Notes: generated from the sequence alone by a model not told the origin. Positions 1-12,376 are shown, counted from the first letter of the stretch. The stretch: 64,000 nt of DNA from Bemisia tabaci (GCF_918797505.1 NC_092793.1:84069912-84133911), one strand, 5' to 3'. Translations and numbers: made by a program.

Positions 1-256
1 GTGCAAAAAACAAAATGTTCTTATTTTTTACCGTAGATTCCGAATCCAAAGTCAAAACATACCCTTCCCATTAGAAAATTGCGAGAAACGGGGGGGCTCC
101 CCCCCCAAACCCCCCTAAGGTGCCATTTTGGGGGGCTGAAAATATTTTCATTCGATTCTTTGGGGTCGATTTACCCATGAAAGTTTTGGTCCTGAAGCTC
201 AATTCTCCGCCGTTTTCAAGAAAAAGATAGTGGACGGGTGGTCTGGATCACCCTGT
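1..256. repeat. Right end of a CAGGGTG-family TIR element, cut by the window edge
   Basis: The segment ends in ATCACCCTG followed by TA, the inverted form of the CAGGGTGNNCCAGACC ends seen at 59726 and 2276. It shares with those copies the phrase about ccttggggtcaatt and G/C homopolymer runs. No ORF is present. The left end lies outside the window. The family assignment is by eye. Confidence 0.4.
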
Positions 257-324
257 ATTTTGTTATTTTTGAGGATTAGAATTTTTCCACGGCCAAAATT
301 CAGTTCTGAGTTTGGTTGAGCTAA

Positions 325-1153
325 GGGGGGCTGCAGTAAATTTGTTAGATCAGGTTTGAGCAAGAGACAAAAACTGCTGTACTCTTGTAAAATTACTTCA
401 GAAGCCCTTAATTTTTAGTTCTAAGAGAAATGATCCCGATAAGGATTTAAAATCGCCAAAAATAAGCCGGAGCAGTCTAAAAAAGCCATATAACACCACT
501 TTCCTGTTTGGAGAGTCTTTTTAACAACTCAATGCTAGATGCATTTAATTTTTATCATAATTTACCAATAAATAATACATAAAATGGTTGTGCATCAAAT
601 TGATATCAGTAGCAGCTTCTGCATACTATTAACACTTAGATTTTTGAGAGAGCTGATTCGTGGCCCACCCCTGAGCCCTTTGGATAATTAGCCCAGCATT
701 GTTGCGACGTTTCCTCTGGAGAAGCGATGAAAGAACTGAATAGTCTTCTTTTCAGAACATAGTAAAACAAAATTGTAACATAGACAGTTCTAAATGTTGG
801 TCATGGTCAGGGAGTAGTAAAATTCAGGACAAAAGGTACAGAAAGAGCCTTGCACTAAAGGGCAAAAATTCGCCAGTTTTGGGCCCTCAAAATTGGGGTA
901 CGTGTGAGGTTAGGATGACCCTCTACACATACTAAAATTTCAGATTGCTTAATCCGTTTTAACCGTTAACCGTATAACCGTTTATGAGATAATAGGGGGG
1001 CAAAGTCCCTGATTTTCTCTCATTTCTGCAGGTATTTCAATGTCAAATTCCGACTTAAACATGTTTTCTGATTTAAATATTGAAGCGCGATTATTAGTTC
1101 AGCTGCATGTGGTGAATTTTTCCACATCTTCCACATAGGCTCACCCGGTTTTC
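325..1153. repeat. Long inverted-repeat arm, partner at 14551-15395
   Basis: Reading this stretch on the minus strand reproduces 14551-15395 almost base for base, with a few small differences. It lies about 1.8 kb outside the gypsy element on the left, its partner about 140 bp outside on the right. It has no coding sequence. It may be an unrecognised transposon family or the result of an inverted duplication. Confidence 0.7.
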
Positions 1154-1183
1154 AAGGGGGGGGGGGATGTTGCTCTCTCTATA

Positions 1184-2276
1184 CAGGGTGTGCAAGAATT
1201 AGGGCCACAGTTGGTCTGAACAAGTTTAAATTTTTTGACAAGTCACAAGCAAAAACTCCCGATGGTCCCGAAGCTCCTCTATCCCCCCTTTAGGAGTAAA
1301 CGGGGGGCCCAATTTTAAAAATCGGGGCTCCTTTCCGAATCGCAAATTGATTGCATCCAAATTGAGGTGCAGAACACATTTACATCTTAAGTGACCCCCA
1401 AGAGTTCTAATTGACCCCCCTGAACGGCAGAAAGTAACTCCCTGAGGAGGGGGGCTTGGCCCCTTTCAAAAATTTCTCAAGATTCCTCTTTGGTCGCAAA
1501 ATTGACGTCGATTCTCCAGAAAAAGACGGTTTTCCAGGTAATCGACTTCGAGGACTCTGAGTTTCATGGTCCCTAAGCTCCGCTACCCGTCCTTTCGGGA
1601 AAAACCCGTTTTTTTCTGGAGAATCGACGTCAATTTTGCGACCAAAGAGGAATCTTGAGAAATTTTTGAAAGGGGCCAAGCCCCCCTCCTCAGGGAGTTA
1701 CTTTCTGCCGTTCAGGGGGGTCAATTAGAACTCTTGGGGGTCACTTAAGATGTAAATGTGTTATGCTCCTCAATTTGGATGCAATCAATTTGCGATTCGG
1801 AAAGGAGCCCCGATTTTTAAAATTGGGCCCCCCGTTTACCCCTAAAGGGGAGATAGAGGAGCTTCGGGACCATGAAATTTGGATTTCTTGGGGTCAATTA
1901 CCTGGAAAACCAACTTTTTCTGGAGAATCTACGTCAATTTTGAGAAAGAGAAATTATGGAGGGGGGTACTGGCCCCCTCTTTAGGGGGTCATTTTTGGGC
2001 CTTGGATGGGCTGATTATGGATTTTTAGGGGTCGATTCCACGTGAAATTTTCCGTGCTTTTCAATTCTGATGCGACTTATCCGCAATTCGGTCGGGAACC
2101 GTGACTTTTGGCATTGTGACCCCCCCTTTACCCCCCGATGGGGAGTGGGGGGGTTTCGGCACCACGAAATTCGAATTCCTTAAGGTCAATTCCCTATTCA
2201 ACCCCGCGGTCCCCGACTTTGTACGACCTAAAACAACCGAGAAAAAGTCCTGGTACGGATGGTCTGAAACACCCTG
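1184..2276. mobile_element. Non-autonomous CAGGGTGT TIR element with an internal palindrome
   Basis: The element begins CAGGGTGTG and ends AACACCCTG, with TA on both sides, as expected of Tc1/mariner-type insertion. Inside, 1262-1525 and 1609-1872 are nearly perfect inverted repeats (264-bp arms, 83-bp spacer). The short ORFs across the palindrome mirror each other and are not genes. The same internal phrases occur at 1-256 and 59726-60653. Confidence 0.6.
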
Positions 2277-2469
2277 TATGATGCCCGTCATATCATTTAA
2301 AAAAATTTTTCTTCCTGGATATAATGCCCAAGTCTCTTAAACATGCATATTTTAAGCCTCCGAATACTTAAACTACCAATTTTAACCATATGGTGAATTT
2401 TGGGGGCCTAAAATGAGCCCTCTGAGCCAAAAATTGCATACATTTTCTAAAACTTCGGATTTTCATGAG

Positions 2470-2507
<38 letters not shown>

Positions 2508-2967
2508 GTTGTTTTTTCTACAGTCGTCAATGAGTAATTCTGAAGGGCATTTCCGATTACATAATTGACATTTTGACTGTTCAGGTGAAGGGGGAGGAGG
2601 GCATCAGGCTTTGCTTTGCCTTTCTCACAGTTTCTAGAAACGCTTGAAAATTCCCTATTACATTGGAAGTCCAAAATATCCCTTTTTAATTCATTAATTG
2701 CTGCTTCTGATATTATGAAATATGCAGCAGGAGTTACTGCCCACCCCCCTCCTCCTCCCTACGAGATGCATGTAAACCTTGATCTTACTGCGCGCGCTAC
2801 CGGATCCTTACTTTACCAACTGTAAGGGGAACTTGTTCATACCTCTAGAACAGCTGTAGACATTGACTTGCAGTCTGGACGAAACTTCTTTGACTAAAAG
2901 TAGGTACATTTTTGGTAAGTTGTCGTGGCCCCCTTTGCCCCTTGGGGGGGGGGGGGGAGCTGGGAGG
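2277..2967. other. No gene: intergenic filler with homopolymers
   Basis: This stretch holds a poly-T tract of about 38 bases (near 2467-2504) and G runs at 2945-2957. I see no convincing coding sequence, RNA gene or terminal repeats. It separates the TIR element from the gypsy 5' LTR. Confidence 0.5.
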
Positions 2968-3278
2968 TGTCGCAACACCGCGACCATTTTCGAATTTCCC
3001 GCTCGGAGGGAGGGGTGATAGAAGCAAGAGGGGATCGAGTGCTCGAGTGCGGCCATGTTGGGCCAAGCTAGTCAGTGGGGTCAGAGCAGCGGCATAGACC
3101 CGTGCTCACCACCTTTTTTTTCTTTTTTTCGTTTTTGTTCCTTTTTGAGTTCACTCTTGTTCAGTTGTTGAACTTCATGTTCTGTTTTTCGTGAATACAC
3201 GATCTTGTTCGTATTTCGTTCGCCTTCTTTTATTCTTCGCTCTCCCGTCGTCGCACTTGCGGCAGAGCTCCCACGACA
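2968..3278 (+). repeat. 5' LTR of the gypsy element
   Basis: It begins TGTCGCAACACC and ends CCCACGACA, so it has the TG...CA ends of LTRs. It aligns over its whole 311 bp with 14103-14413, with a few percent difference by eye. It will contain the element promoter, but I see no clear TATA box. Confidence 0.88.
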
Positions 3279-3294
3279 TGGTGCAGAAACCCGT
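3279..3294 (+). promoter_or_regulatory. Putative tRNA primer-binding site
   Basis: The bases right after the 5' LTR read TGGTGCAGAAACCCGT. TGG complements the CCA end of tRNAs, and this is the expected position for minus-strand priming. I could not match it to a particular tRNA. Confidence 0.5.
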
Positions 3295-3636
3295 GGCCTA
3301 ACGGCCAAGACCGGACTCAACCACTGAGGATTGGTATGGATGCTGGAATCTGTTGCTTGTTCCTCGGAGCCTATGCTTGAAGCCATCCACAGATCGCCAA
3401 GGGACCACCTGTTACGGGTTCTCAACCACACGAGGATCCAGGGATCGTTGGAACTCATGCTGGAATTGGAGCCTGCCCAAATCGTCATCGTCAACGCCAA
3501 GGGACCACCCCACGACTGATGGACTGATCTGCTGAGCAACTTAACTACCAAACGAGGGACTATCTGATCAACCAAACTTCATCCAACAAGTTAAGTAAAG
3601 CTGAAATTTCAGTTTCCTTAATCTCTATTACTTAAC

Positions 3637-3987
3637 TTGTTTCTTCACGTGTCTCTTCATTTGTCTTTTCACTTGTCTCTTCAAAATGTTCCTATGGATG
3701 TCCTCACAGACATAGGTAGTGACTCTGATGGTAGCGAGTTGAATGATGATGTGTTAAACCGCACTGTTCTAGAGAACAACGAATTTCCCTCTCTTGAATC
3801 ATCCCTCAGTGAATTAGAACTTGCTCGTAAATCAAGACATGTACAACAATTGCTCCCTGAAGTTAGCGTTCCATTAGGGTCAGAATCTAAGCCGAAGCAC
3901 AAAAAGCCAAAGAAACATACCTCAACAAGTGTAAAAATGTTTACAACAGAACAAAATACAATCTTCACAACTGCAGGATCCAGCATA
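3637..3987 (+). pseudogene. gag, 5' part (gypsy element), cut by transposon insertion
   Basis: This open frame lies about 350 bp after the LTR, where gag starts in gypsy elements. The likely start is the ATG at 3694; the upstream codons are low-complexity. The product is acidic and Ser/Leu rich, then basic (KPKHKKPKKH near the end), and has no domain I can name. It runs straight into the transposon at 3990. The two gag halves are not in register across the insertion (they differ by one base), so gag was probably already damaged. Its role rests on position and on the gag features after 8256. Confidence 0.6.
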
Positions 3988-4845
3988 TACAGGGTGTCTC
4001 ACGAAAAACGAGCCACCTTGAATATCTGGCGAACGGGTTGGAATTTCGAAAAACGGTAAAAAACGTGTTCGTTTATATCGAGGGGGACACTTTTTGGCGT
4101 ATTTGACATTTTCTCAAACCGCGGGGGGGGGCGGGGGGTGCCCCCCCGTAAATCGAAATTTTCAAATGGCACCCCTACTTTTTTATTTCAGAAATCAATT
4201 CTACGCGAAAAAACAAGCCACCCTGTCCAAACCGGATGTAAATCGGACACTTTTTCAGCGATTGGCAGAGGTTGAAACATTTTTTTCATGCTCTTTTCAA
4301 AAATTCCCTACGCTCAATGGAATTGCCGTATCAAACCAAACTCTCCGCCAAAAAAAATTCTTAAACATTGCACTTTCAATTAAAAATGAGAAAAAGGAAG
4401 GATAAACCCCCAAAAAACCAGGGGAAAAAAAAAAAATCTGTACTCGAAAACTTGAGCACGCGGAGCCCTTTTTTGCGATATTGAAATGCGTTTGACCGAA
4501 CATATCCGAGGGGCGCTCATCGGGAGGGAGTGGTAAGTGTTTGACACGAATTATTTTTTTTGTTTCTGAAGCATAAGAAACCATGTCCGTGAAGAAACAG
4601 CTAAGTAGAAACACAAATGTATTAACCTTTTTTTAGGTGAGTTTCAATAATTTGAGCTGGACCTTGATATACTTCTGAGGACGCTACTTTTCTGCGGTGC
4701 GTGGCAATTTTCCGGAGTTCATTTTGGATGACCCACGAAGAATAAACGGAGAGTTTACCCTCCTCCTTTGTTGAAAATGAAAGCTTCCACTCACAACTTC
4801 TGATTAGTTTACTGACTAGATCTTTAACTCAAAATTTTTCCTCTG

Positions 4846-5916
4846 TTAGAAAGAGAACGAAAAATCACTTGATTTTGAAAAGAAAATCACTTTCCTCGTG
4901 AACACAGAAAACAAATAAAAAATAAAACACTGAGCGGTGAACACTGAGAATCGATCCTTCATTTCCTCTGTGACATGTTTAAGCTGTTGAGCGGTCAGCT
5001 TGTGGCATTCTGCAGTGATGCGATTTTTCAAGTCCTCCATGTTCAAGGGTTTGGTTTTGTAAACAACTGATTTTAAATGTCCCCAATGGAAAAAGTCCAT
5101 TGGAGTGAGATCTGGGGACCTCGGTGGCCATTCAATGGCGCCTCGGCGCCCAATCCAATGTCCGACGAAAGCGACGTTCAAAAAATTCCGCACCGCGAGT
5201 GCATAGTGCGGTGGTGCGCCGTCCTGTTGGAAAAGCATCTCATTGAATGGCAGTGGGTCGTCTGGATTTTCACAGATCGCTTGCAAACCAGGGACAATCA
5301 TTTCCTCCAGTAACTGAAGGTAATTTGGACCATTCAAATTGTCTTCGTAAAAGATTGGTCCAACAATTTGTCCTCTGAAGATCCCGGCCCAAACGTTTAT
5401 CTTCTGGGGCCACTGTGATTTGCCTTCTCTAAATTCGTGGGGATTGGTTTCACCCCAATATTGAGAGTTTTGGGTGTTGACCCGGCCGTCCAAAAAAAAC
5501 CAGCTTTCATCGGACCAACAAATTGTGTCCAAGATGTCAGGATCTTCATTGAGCCATGCTGTCATGTGCTCGCAAAACTGCAGCCTCCGGTCCGGGTCCC
5601 CTTCACCAAGTTCATGAAGAATTCGCATTTTGTACGGCTTGATTTTGTACTTTTTGAAAATGCGGTGGATCGTAGCGCGAGAAGTACTACTATTCAAATC
5701 GTCCTCCAGGACTCGGAGGCTGCGTCTTGGATTCAGGGTTCGCTCTCCAAGAATCACCAAGTCCGTCAACTCCTCACGAGGTTGCGGCCCCGACCCAGGC
5801 TTTCGTCCAACACTACCGGTCTGAGAAAACTTCGAGAAACGCTCTACACGTACGAACACTTTTACCAGGATTAGCTTGGTTAAATGCGGCAGCAGCTGCT
5901 CGAGCATTTCTTCCAC
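4846..5916 (-). pseudogene. Tc1/mariner transposase, DD41D type (left arm)
   Basis: The 356-codon frame encodes a DDE transposase that would cut and rejoin the element ends in the nucleus. Residues 1-100 look like the paired helix-turn-helix DNA-binding region. The catalytic residues can be read as D136 (in WSDESWFF), D232 (in QQDGAPPHY) and D274 (in SPDLTPMDFF). Exactly 41 residues separate the last two, the spacing of the rosa-like DD41D group. The C-terminus is abnormal: compared with the right arm about 50-60 bp are missing after MKDRF and the frame runs into Phe/Lys-rich noise. So this copy has an N-terminus but a damaged end. Confidence 0.82.
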
Positions 5917-6380
5917 CTTCCAAATACCGAGATAAGATGTCGATTCGTTTCACTAGAGTGTATACTGCACTAATTAAAGCAAAAACTAGGCACAAAAGGA
6001 ACAAAGTCACGCAAAATAAAATTACGTCCGTAAGAGAAAAAACTTGCAAACTACTGCTAAGCATTTCGGAGAATTAGTACAGGGAAAGTCAATTTTGACC
6101 ACGATTCAACCCGAAGAAAACTGAAAACAGGACGGGAGCACATTTTCCGGTGTCAAGAAACGCGAAACTGAAGCCGATTCAAGATGTGTCATTCTCAAAT
6201 TCATCTTCCTATGAAGATTAGAAGAAAAGATGCACCTGATTGTCTGATAACTGATGTGATAAACTACTGGTAATTATTATGCCCGTGCAGCAAATCAGAG
6301 GTAAGTCCCCAGTTTAGCGTATCTTATCGTCAGGTGTGAAACCCAAGTTGTGCCAAGTTGTGTGGGAAAGAAAATGACAC

Positions 6381-7293
6381 ATGACAGCATGGCTCAATGA
6401 AGATCCTGACATCTTGGACACAATTTGTTGGTCCGATGAAAGCTGGTTTTTTTTGGACGGCCGGGTCAACACCCAAAACTCTCAATATTGGGGTGAAACC
6501 AATCCCCACGAATTTAGAGAAGGCAAATCACAGTGGCCCCAGAAGATAAACGTTTGGGCCGGGATCTTCAGAGGACAAATTGTTGGACCAATCTTTTACG
6601 AAGACAATTTGAATGGTCCAAATTACCTTCAGTTACTGGAGGAAATGATTGTCCCTGGTTTGCAAGCGATCTGTGAAAATCCAGACGACCCACTGCCATT
6701 CAATGAGAAGCTTTTCCAACAGGACGGCGCACCACCGCACTATGCACTCGCGGTGCAGAATTTGAAATGATTGTCCCTGGTTTGCAAGCGATCTGTGAAA
6801 ATCCAGACGACCCACTGCCATTCAATGAGATGTTTTTCCAACAGGACGGCGCACCACCGCACTATGCACTCGCGGTGCGGAATTTGAAATGATTGTCCCT
6901 GGTTTGCAAGCGATCTATGAAAATCCAGACGACCCACTGCCATTCAATGAGATGCTTTTCCAACAGGACGGCGCACCACCGCACTATGCACTCGCGGTGC
7001 GGAATTTTTTGAACGTCGCTTTCGTCGGACATTGGATTGGGCGCCGAGGCGCCATTGAATGGCCACCGAGGTCCCCAGATCTCACTCCAATGGACTTTTT
7101 CCATTGGGGACATTTAAAATCAGTTGTTTATAAAACCAAACCCTTGAACATGGAGGACTTGAAAAATCGCATCACTGCAGAATGCCACAAGCTGACTGCT
7201 CAACAGCTTAAACATGTCACAGAGGAAATGAAGGATCGATTCTTCTTGTGCATCGAAAAGGAAGGTCAGCACATTAAACAATTTCTGCGGTGA
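6381..7293 (+). pseudogene. Tc1/mariner transposase, truncated, with a triplicated segment (right arm)
   Basis: This is a second copy of the transposase at 4846-5916, in opposite orientation. It starts only at the equivalent of residue 118 (MTAWLNEDPD), so the DNA-binding half is missing. A unit of about 122 bp (starts at 6644, 6767 and 6889) is present three times; it covers the segment from the helix before ENPDDPLPFNE to QQDGAPPHY, and each repeat ends in a stop. After the third unit the frame is good to a natural end, IKQFLR. It retains the C-terminus that the left copy has lost. Neither copy alone encodes a whole enzyme. Confidence 0.8.
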
Positions 7294-8255
7294 TCATCAA
7301 ATTTCTCTCCTCAGTGTTTTATTTTTTATTTGTTTTCTGTGTTCACGAAGAAAGTGATTTTCTTTTCAAAATCAAGTGATTTTTCGTTCTCTTTCTAACA
7401 GTGGAAAAGTTTTGAGTTAAAGATCTAGTCAGTAAACTAATCAGAAGTTGTGAGTGGAAGCTTTCATTTTCAACAAAGGAGGAGAGTAAACTCTCCGTTT
7501 ATTCTTCGTGGGTCATCCAAAATGAACTCCGGAAAATTGCCACGCACCGCAGAAAAGTAGCGTCCTCAGAAGTATATCAAGGTCCAGCTCAAATTATTGA
7601 AACTCACCTAAAAAAAGGTAATTCATTTGTGTTTCTACTTAGCTGTTTCTTCACGGACATGGTTTCTTATGCTTCAGAAACAAAAATAATAATTCGTGTC
7701 AAACACTTACCACTCCCTCCCGATGAGCGCCCCTCGGATATGTTCGGTCAAACGCATTTCAATATCGCAAAAAAGGGCTCCGCGTGCTCAAGTTTTCGAG
7801 TACAGATTTTTTTTTTTCCCCTGGTTTTTTGGGGGTTTATCCTTCCTTTTTCTCATTTTTAATTGAAAGTGCAATGTTTAAGAATTTTTTTTGGCGGAGA
7901 GTTTGGTTTGATACGGCAATTCCATTGAGCGTAGGGAATTTTTGAAAAGAGCATGAAAAAAATGTTTCAACCTCTGCCAATCGCTGAAAAAGTGTCCGAT
8001 TTACATCCGGTTTGGACAGGGTGGCTTGTTTTTTCGCGTAAAATTGATTTCTGAAATAAAAAAGTAGGGGTGCCATTTGAAAATTTCGATTTACGGGGGG
8101 GCACCCCCCGCCCCCCCCGCGGTTTGAGAAAATGTCAAATACGCCAAAAAGTGTCCCCCTCGATATAAACGAACACGTTTTTTACCGTTTTTCGAAATTC
8201 CAACCCGTTCGCCAGATATTCAAGGTGGCTCGTTTTTCGTGAGACACCCTGTATA

Positions 8256-9241
8256 CCAATTTTAACCTTTTCACAACTTTTTCTTTTGTCACAACCACCA
8301 TTCCCACATACAGTAATTCACCTATTTCTGCCAGCCTCTCAAAATCAACTGAACTTCAGAAAACTCTATCTCCTATCAGAACCCCTGTGATTTCTCCTTC
8401 TATTTTCACTGGTTCCGAAGATGTTGAGAATTTTTTCGTTGAATTAGAGTCGGCTGCTGCAGTAAATTCTTGGTCACTTGCCAATGTTCCTTTGTTTGTT
8501 AAGAAGTATCTATCGAAAGAAGCCCTTGCATTTCTAGAACTTTTAACTTTAAAACACAAACCTTTGTCTTATGAGACTTTCAAGCGAGAATTCTTCCAAC
8601 ACTTTGTTGACCCAAATAGGATTCAGAAATTGGAATTGGAACTGCAATCCCTAAGATTAGGTAGCTTAGAAATTCCATAATATGTATTTAAAGTGAAAAC
8701 TATTGCTTTCAAAATTGATCCTAGAATGTCGGAGGCTACTTTAATTAATCATCTTTTGCGTGGCTTACCAACGTCTGTTAAATCTGTTTTAACTCTATTT
8801 CCTCACTCAACAATTAAGGATTTTGATGAAGCTGTGAAAAAATATACCCTTAGAGCATTTAGTTTAAACCAGCATCAGCCTGAAGATGCTCTACAAAGCT
8901 CCATCCTCCAAATTCGAGCTTTGGAAGAAAAATTAAACAAATTAGAATTAGGAAATCAATCGTCGAAAAATGAACATTTTAGGAATGAAAGCAAACCAAA
9001 ACATAAATTTTCAAACAAATCATATTCACAAAACTATTCTACAAACAAAAATTCCACTCCTCGCAACGATACCTCTGATAGTAATAGAAATGAATCAAAT
9101 GTCAGGTGTCCCATTTGTGAAGGACCCCACAGTAAGTCTGATTGTGACATTAAATTTTGCAGATATTGTAAGGCTGTAGGTCACGTCATTTCTAAATGTA
9201 AGCATCCTAAATGCAGAGTTGCAAAGGATAACCATTTTTAA
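8256..9241 (+). pseudogene. gag, 3' part with zinc knuckles (gypsy element)
   Basis: Gag of the gypsy element resumes after the transposon. The region around 8387-8680 resembles retrotransposon capsid (IFTGSEDVENFF, then a helical stretch to the in-frame TAA at 8678-8680). The same frame continues from 8693 to 9241 with more capsid-like helices, a Lys/Asn/Ser-rich linker and cysteine motifs at the end: CPIC...H...C and CRYCKAVGHVISKC, the latter a good CX2CX4HX4C knuckle. The protein would package element RNA in cytoplasmic particles. The internal stop makes it a pseudogene unless read through. Confidence 0.8.
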
Positions 9242-9340
9242 AGACTGGTACTGACAGGCGGGAATCATCCAAATCTGATTAAGAAACCCTCCTCACATTC
9301 AAACAATCAAACCAAACAAACTGAAGTTAATTCTCCAATC

Positions 9341-10419
9341 TTGCCAAAAAAAATTCAAACGAATCAACCTTCTAAGTCATCACTTCCAGAAACAAAAGTG
9401 CGTAAATCTACTAAGCTTTCCAAATATTTTCAGCCTGATGGCAAAAATCTTAAAGTATGCACTCTTTCACCATCCGCGGCTTATTACATTTCTGTCAGTG
9501 TCCAGCACCATAACATTCTAGCTCTCCTAGACAGCGGTGCTTCTTAAATGTCTGTAGCAAAGCCTTTGAGAATTGGGTTCTATCCATTAAGTCCCCTAAT
9601 CGAAGCAAAGTCACTCTTAAAACTGCTAACAATAATGAATTACAGATCTTGAAACAAGGATATCTCCTAGTAACGATAGAAAGTAAAGTATTTCAAATCC
9701 TTGTTTATGTAGTGAACAACTTGTCATCAGATTTAATTCTTGGCATACCATTCCTAAAAGAAAATAAAGCTCTTTTAGACTTTGGAGAGGAAAGATTGCA
9801 TCTAAGCAAAGACGGAGAAAAATTTTCTTCAGATTTGATAACGCCTGCCTCCCCACCCTGCCTTTTGTCATCTATTCATGCTGTTCCCTTTCCAATGACG
9901 GTAAGAGCCGTCGGTACCACAGCCATACCCCCAGTTTCTAGTGTAAAAATTCCGGTGAAGTGTGAGGCTCCTAACTTTCGCACTACCAACAAATTCTTTG
10001 AACCAGCTTCATCCTTACATAACTCGGCAAAAATTTTCATGCCTCCTTGCAATTGGTCGAACAATTTAATCTCAATCAAAAATTTCTCTCTTCAACCTTT
10101 AGTGGTTAGAAATAATGCTATCTTGGGACAGGTTATTTTCAAAAAAAATCTTGTTCATCATTCTGATAGCCAACTTCCGGCAAAAACGGGCCCATCTTCA
10201 GAAGATAAACCTCTCTCTAATCAATCTGGCTCAAACACTATCAAATTAGTTGAAGCCAATCCTAGGATAGGTCATGCTTTTCCCAACGTCATTAAAATGG
10301 CGGAACATGGTGATCAAATCCGTAAAATCCATTCCCTTCGTGCAAAGCCCAACACTGTTAAACCAGTGGGGACCTTGCGCAAAGTGAATCCAACTAATAC
10401 AAATCCATACGCTACTTGA
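9341..10419 (+). pseudogene. pol, retroviral-type aspartic protease region (gypsy element)
   Basis: The motif LALLDSGAS near 9520-9545 is the active-site loop of retropepsins, followed at once by a TAA stop. After a frame disturbance the frame resumes at about 9649 with LILGIPFL, the second conserved protease motif, and runs on as a linker to 10419. The protease would cleave the polyprotein. A stop and a shift between the two motifs mean it is not functional in this copy. The region 10420-10491 also has a stop before the RT frame. Confidence 0.75.
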
Positions 10420-10491
10420 CTAGCAGGATCCCTGTATAATGTTTACAGTCTGGCATCAGTCCGAGACTATTATCGAGAAATTTGTATCGAC

Positions 10492-12201
10492 ATGTCTATA
10501 AACTCTGTCACAGACATTTTAGAAGCTGAAACTTGCACTTCACCCGAATTTTCTAAGGAAAACCCTGAAAACGTCCGTGTTTTCAAGGATCATAACGGTA
10601 CACAAGTAGATATTAACAAATCATTATCTAGTCATGCTTATGAGGAAACTCTTAAAATTTTTGAATCATGTAGAGATGTTTTTGCCTCCAACATCATTGA
10701 AATTCAAAAAGCGCGAATTTTGCCTGCGGTCATTCAGCTTACTGATGAGGAACCTGTAAATGACCCACCTTACAACCTACCCTCAACTGAGAGAAAACAG
10801 CTTAAAGATATCATAGATGATCACAAATCAGCTGACATAGTGTCAGACACCATGTCACTTTATGCCTCTCCAGCGTTTTTAGTAAAGAAAAGGTCTGACG
10901 TTCCAAATTCCCAGTTGAATGCCAAAGATAAACGCCTTGTAGTCAATTACAAAAAATTAAATCTGAAAGTTATACCAGATAGATATCCTCTGCCACGTAT
11001 AGATAACATCTTAACTGAACTAAGAGGAAAAAAGTATTTCAGTAGATTTGATTTTTTGCAAGGCTTTTACCAGCAGGAACTGTCCATTAAATCGCAAGCT
11101 TACTCTGCTTCCACCACCCCCCATGGACTTTTTCAATTGAAACGCCAGCCTTTGGGAATAAAAAATGGCTCATCCTCTTTTTCCCGAGCCCTGAATAGAG
11201 TGTTTGCTGATTTGCTCTGGTATGGTGTCATAATTTATGATGATGATTTGATTATTTATTCTGACTCAGAAGCTGAACATTTAAGGTTGTTAAAAATTGT
11301 TTTTCAACGTCTCAAAGAGCATAATCTTCGCCTTAAGACTCAAAAGTGCAAAGTTTTTTATAATTATATTGATATTCTTGGTTTTTACATATCTGAAAAT
11401 ACAATGTCTCCCTCTGAGAAAAATCTTGAGCCAATTCTAAAAGCGAAACCTCCAAAATCCCTGAAAGAACTGCATAGTTTTCTAGGTTCGTGTACTTTTT
11501 ATAGGTCTTTTATTTATGGATTTGCCAAAATATGTGCACCATTGTACAACTTGTTAAAATTGGAAAACCAACCCTTTCAGTTAACCTCAGAAGCAGAAAA
11601 CGCTTTCAAAACCCTTTAGAAAGCTTTCCTTTCAAGGCCGGTTTTGTATACTTTTGATGAATCTAAAGAAATAGATTTGATTGTTGATTCTTCGAAAATA
11701 GCCACCGGAGCCATCCTAGCTCAACGCCAGGATGATAAGAAATTGCATCCTGTAGGATTCTTTTCAAAAATCCTCCCACCATTAAAATCTTGGAGTGCTA
11801 CAGAACTAGAACTTAGAGGTATTGTCACATCAGTTCAGCATTTTAAAGAATTTTTCTATGGTCGTACATTTCGTATAACATCAGATCACAGATCACTTGA
11901 ATATTTCAAAACTTTCGAGGATTCAACCTCAAGGTTGAACAAACTTGTTGCTCAATTAGTAGATTATGACTTCATCATCAATTACGCTAAATGTTCATCC
12001 CCCGCCCTTAAAGCTGTGGACCACCTCTCTAGGTACCCAACTTCTTTTGAATCTGAATCTGTGAACTGCATGTTGATTAACGAAACCGACACCCAAGGTA
12101 TCGATATTGCAGAAATGCAAATGTCCGATGAGGAAATTAGACCGATAATTAATGCTTTTCAAAATCCTTCTGCTGCTAGCAATGAGTTAGCTCGGATATG
12201 A
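10492..12201 (+). pseudogene. pol, reverse transcriptase and RNase H (gypsy element)
   Basis: The frame has the RT landmarks in order: ASPAFLVKK, RLVVNYKKLN, YPLPRIDN, FSRFDFLQGFYQ, the fingers/palm segment RQPLGIKNG, the catalytic box YDDDLIIYS (YxDD intact) and LGFYIS, then the connection with LHSFLGSCTFYRSF. A TAG at 11617-11619 interrupts it. The same frame continues with RNase H (LIVDSSKIATGAIL, then ELELRGIV and ITSDHRSLEYF), ending at 12201. It would copy the element RNA into DNA in cytoplasmic particles. Apart from the single stop this is the best-preserved part of the element. Confidence 0.88.
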
Positions 12202-12376
12202 AGACGTTTCGTACTCAAAGAAAATATTCTATATCTACCAGTGTACTCTAAGTATGAAAAACATCTAGTTTTGTATGTCCCAAAAACTTTAAGGAAAAAA
12301 GTTCTTACATCCACCTATGATAGTTTGATAAATGGATCCCATCGACAAGTTAAAGAAAAATTATTTTTGACCAACC

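Larger units (their letters stand above)
3990..8251. mobile_element. Head-to-head mariner-type palindrome inserted in gypsy gag
   Basis: The ends are CAGGGTGTCTCACG on the left and its reverse complement CGTGAGACACCCTG on the right, flanked on each side by TA, the Tc1/mariner target. The arms pair for about 1.6 kb (3990-5570 with 6376-8251). They include the 3' flank and most of one transposase gene on each side, facing away from each other at their 5' ends. About 800 bp in the middle are unpaired and hold the N-terminal part of the left gene. The nested position shows that it arrived after the gypsy insertion. Confidence 0.85.

Noticed and set aside
3081..3575. 164-codon minus-strand ORF over the 5' LTR
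   Set aside because: It crosses the LTR and primer site on the wrong strand; low-complexity Lys-rich end from a T-rich LTR tract.
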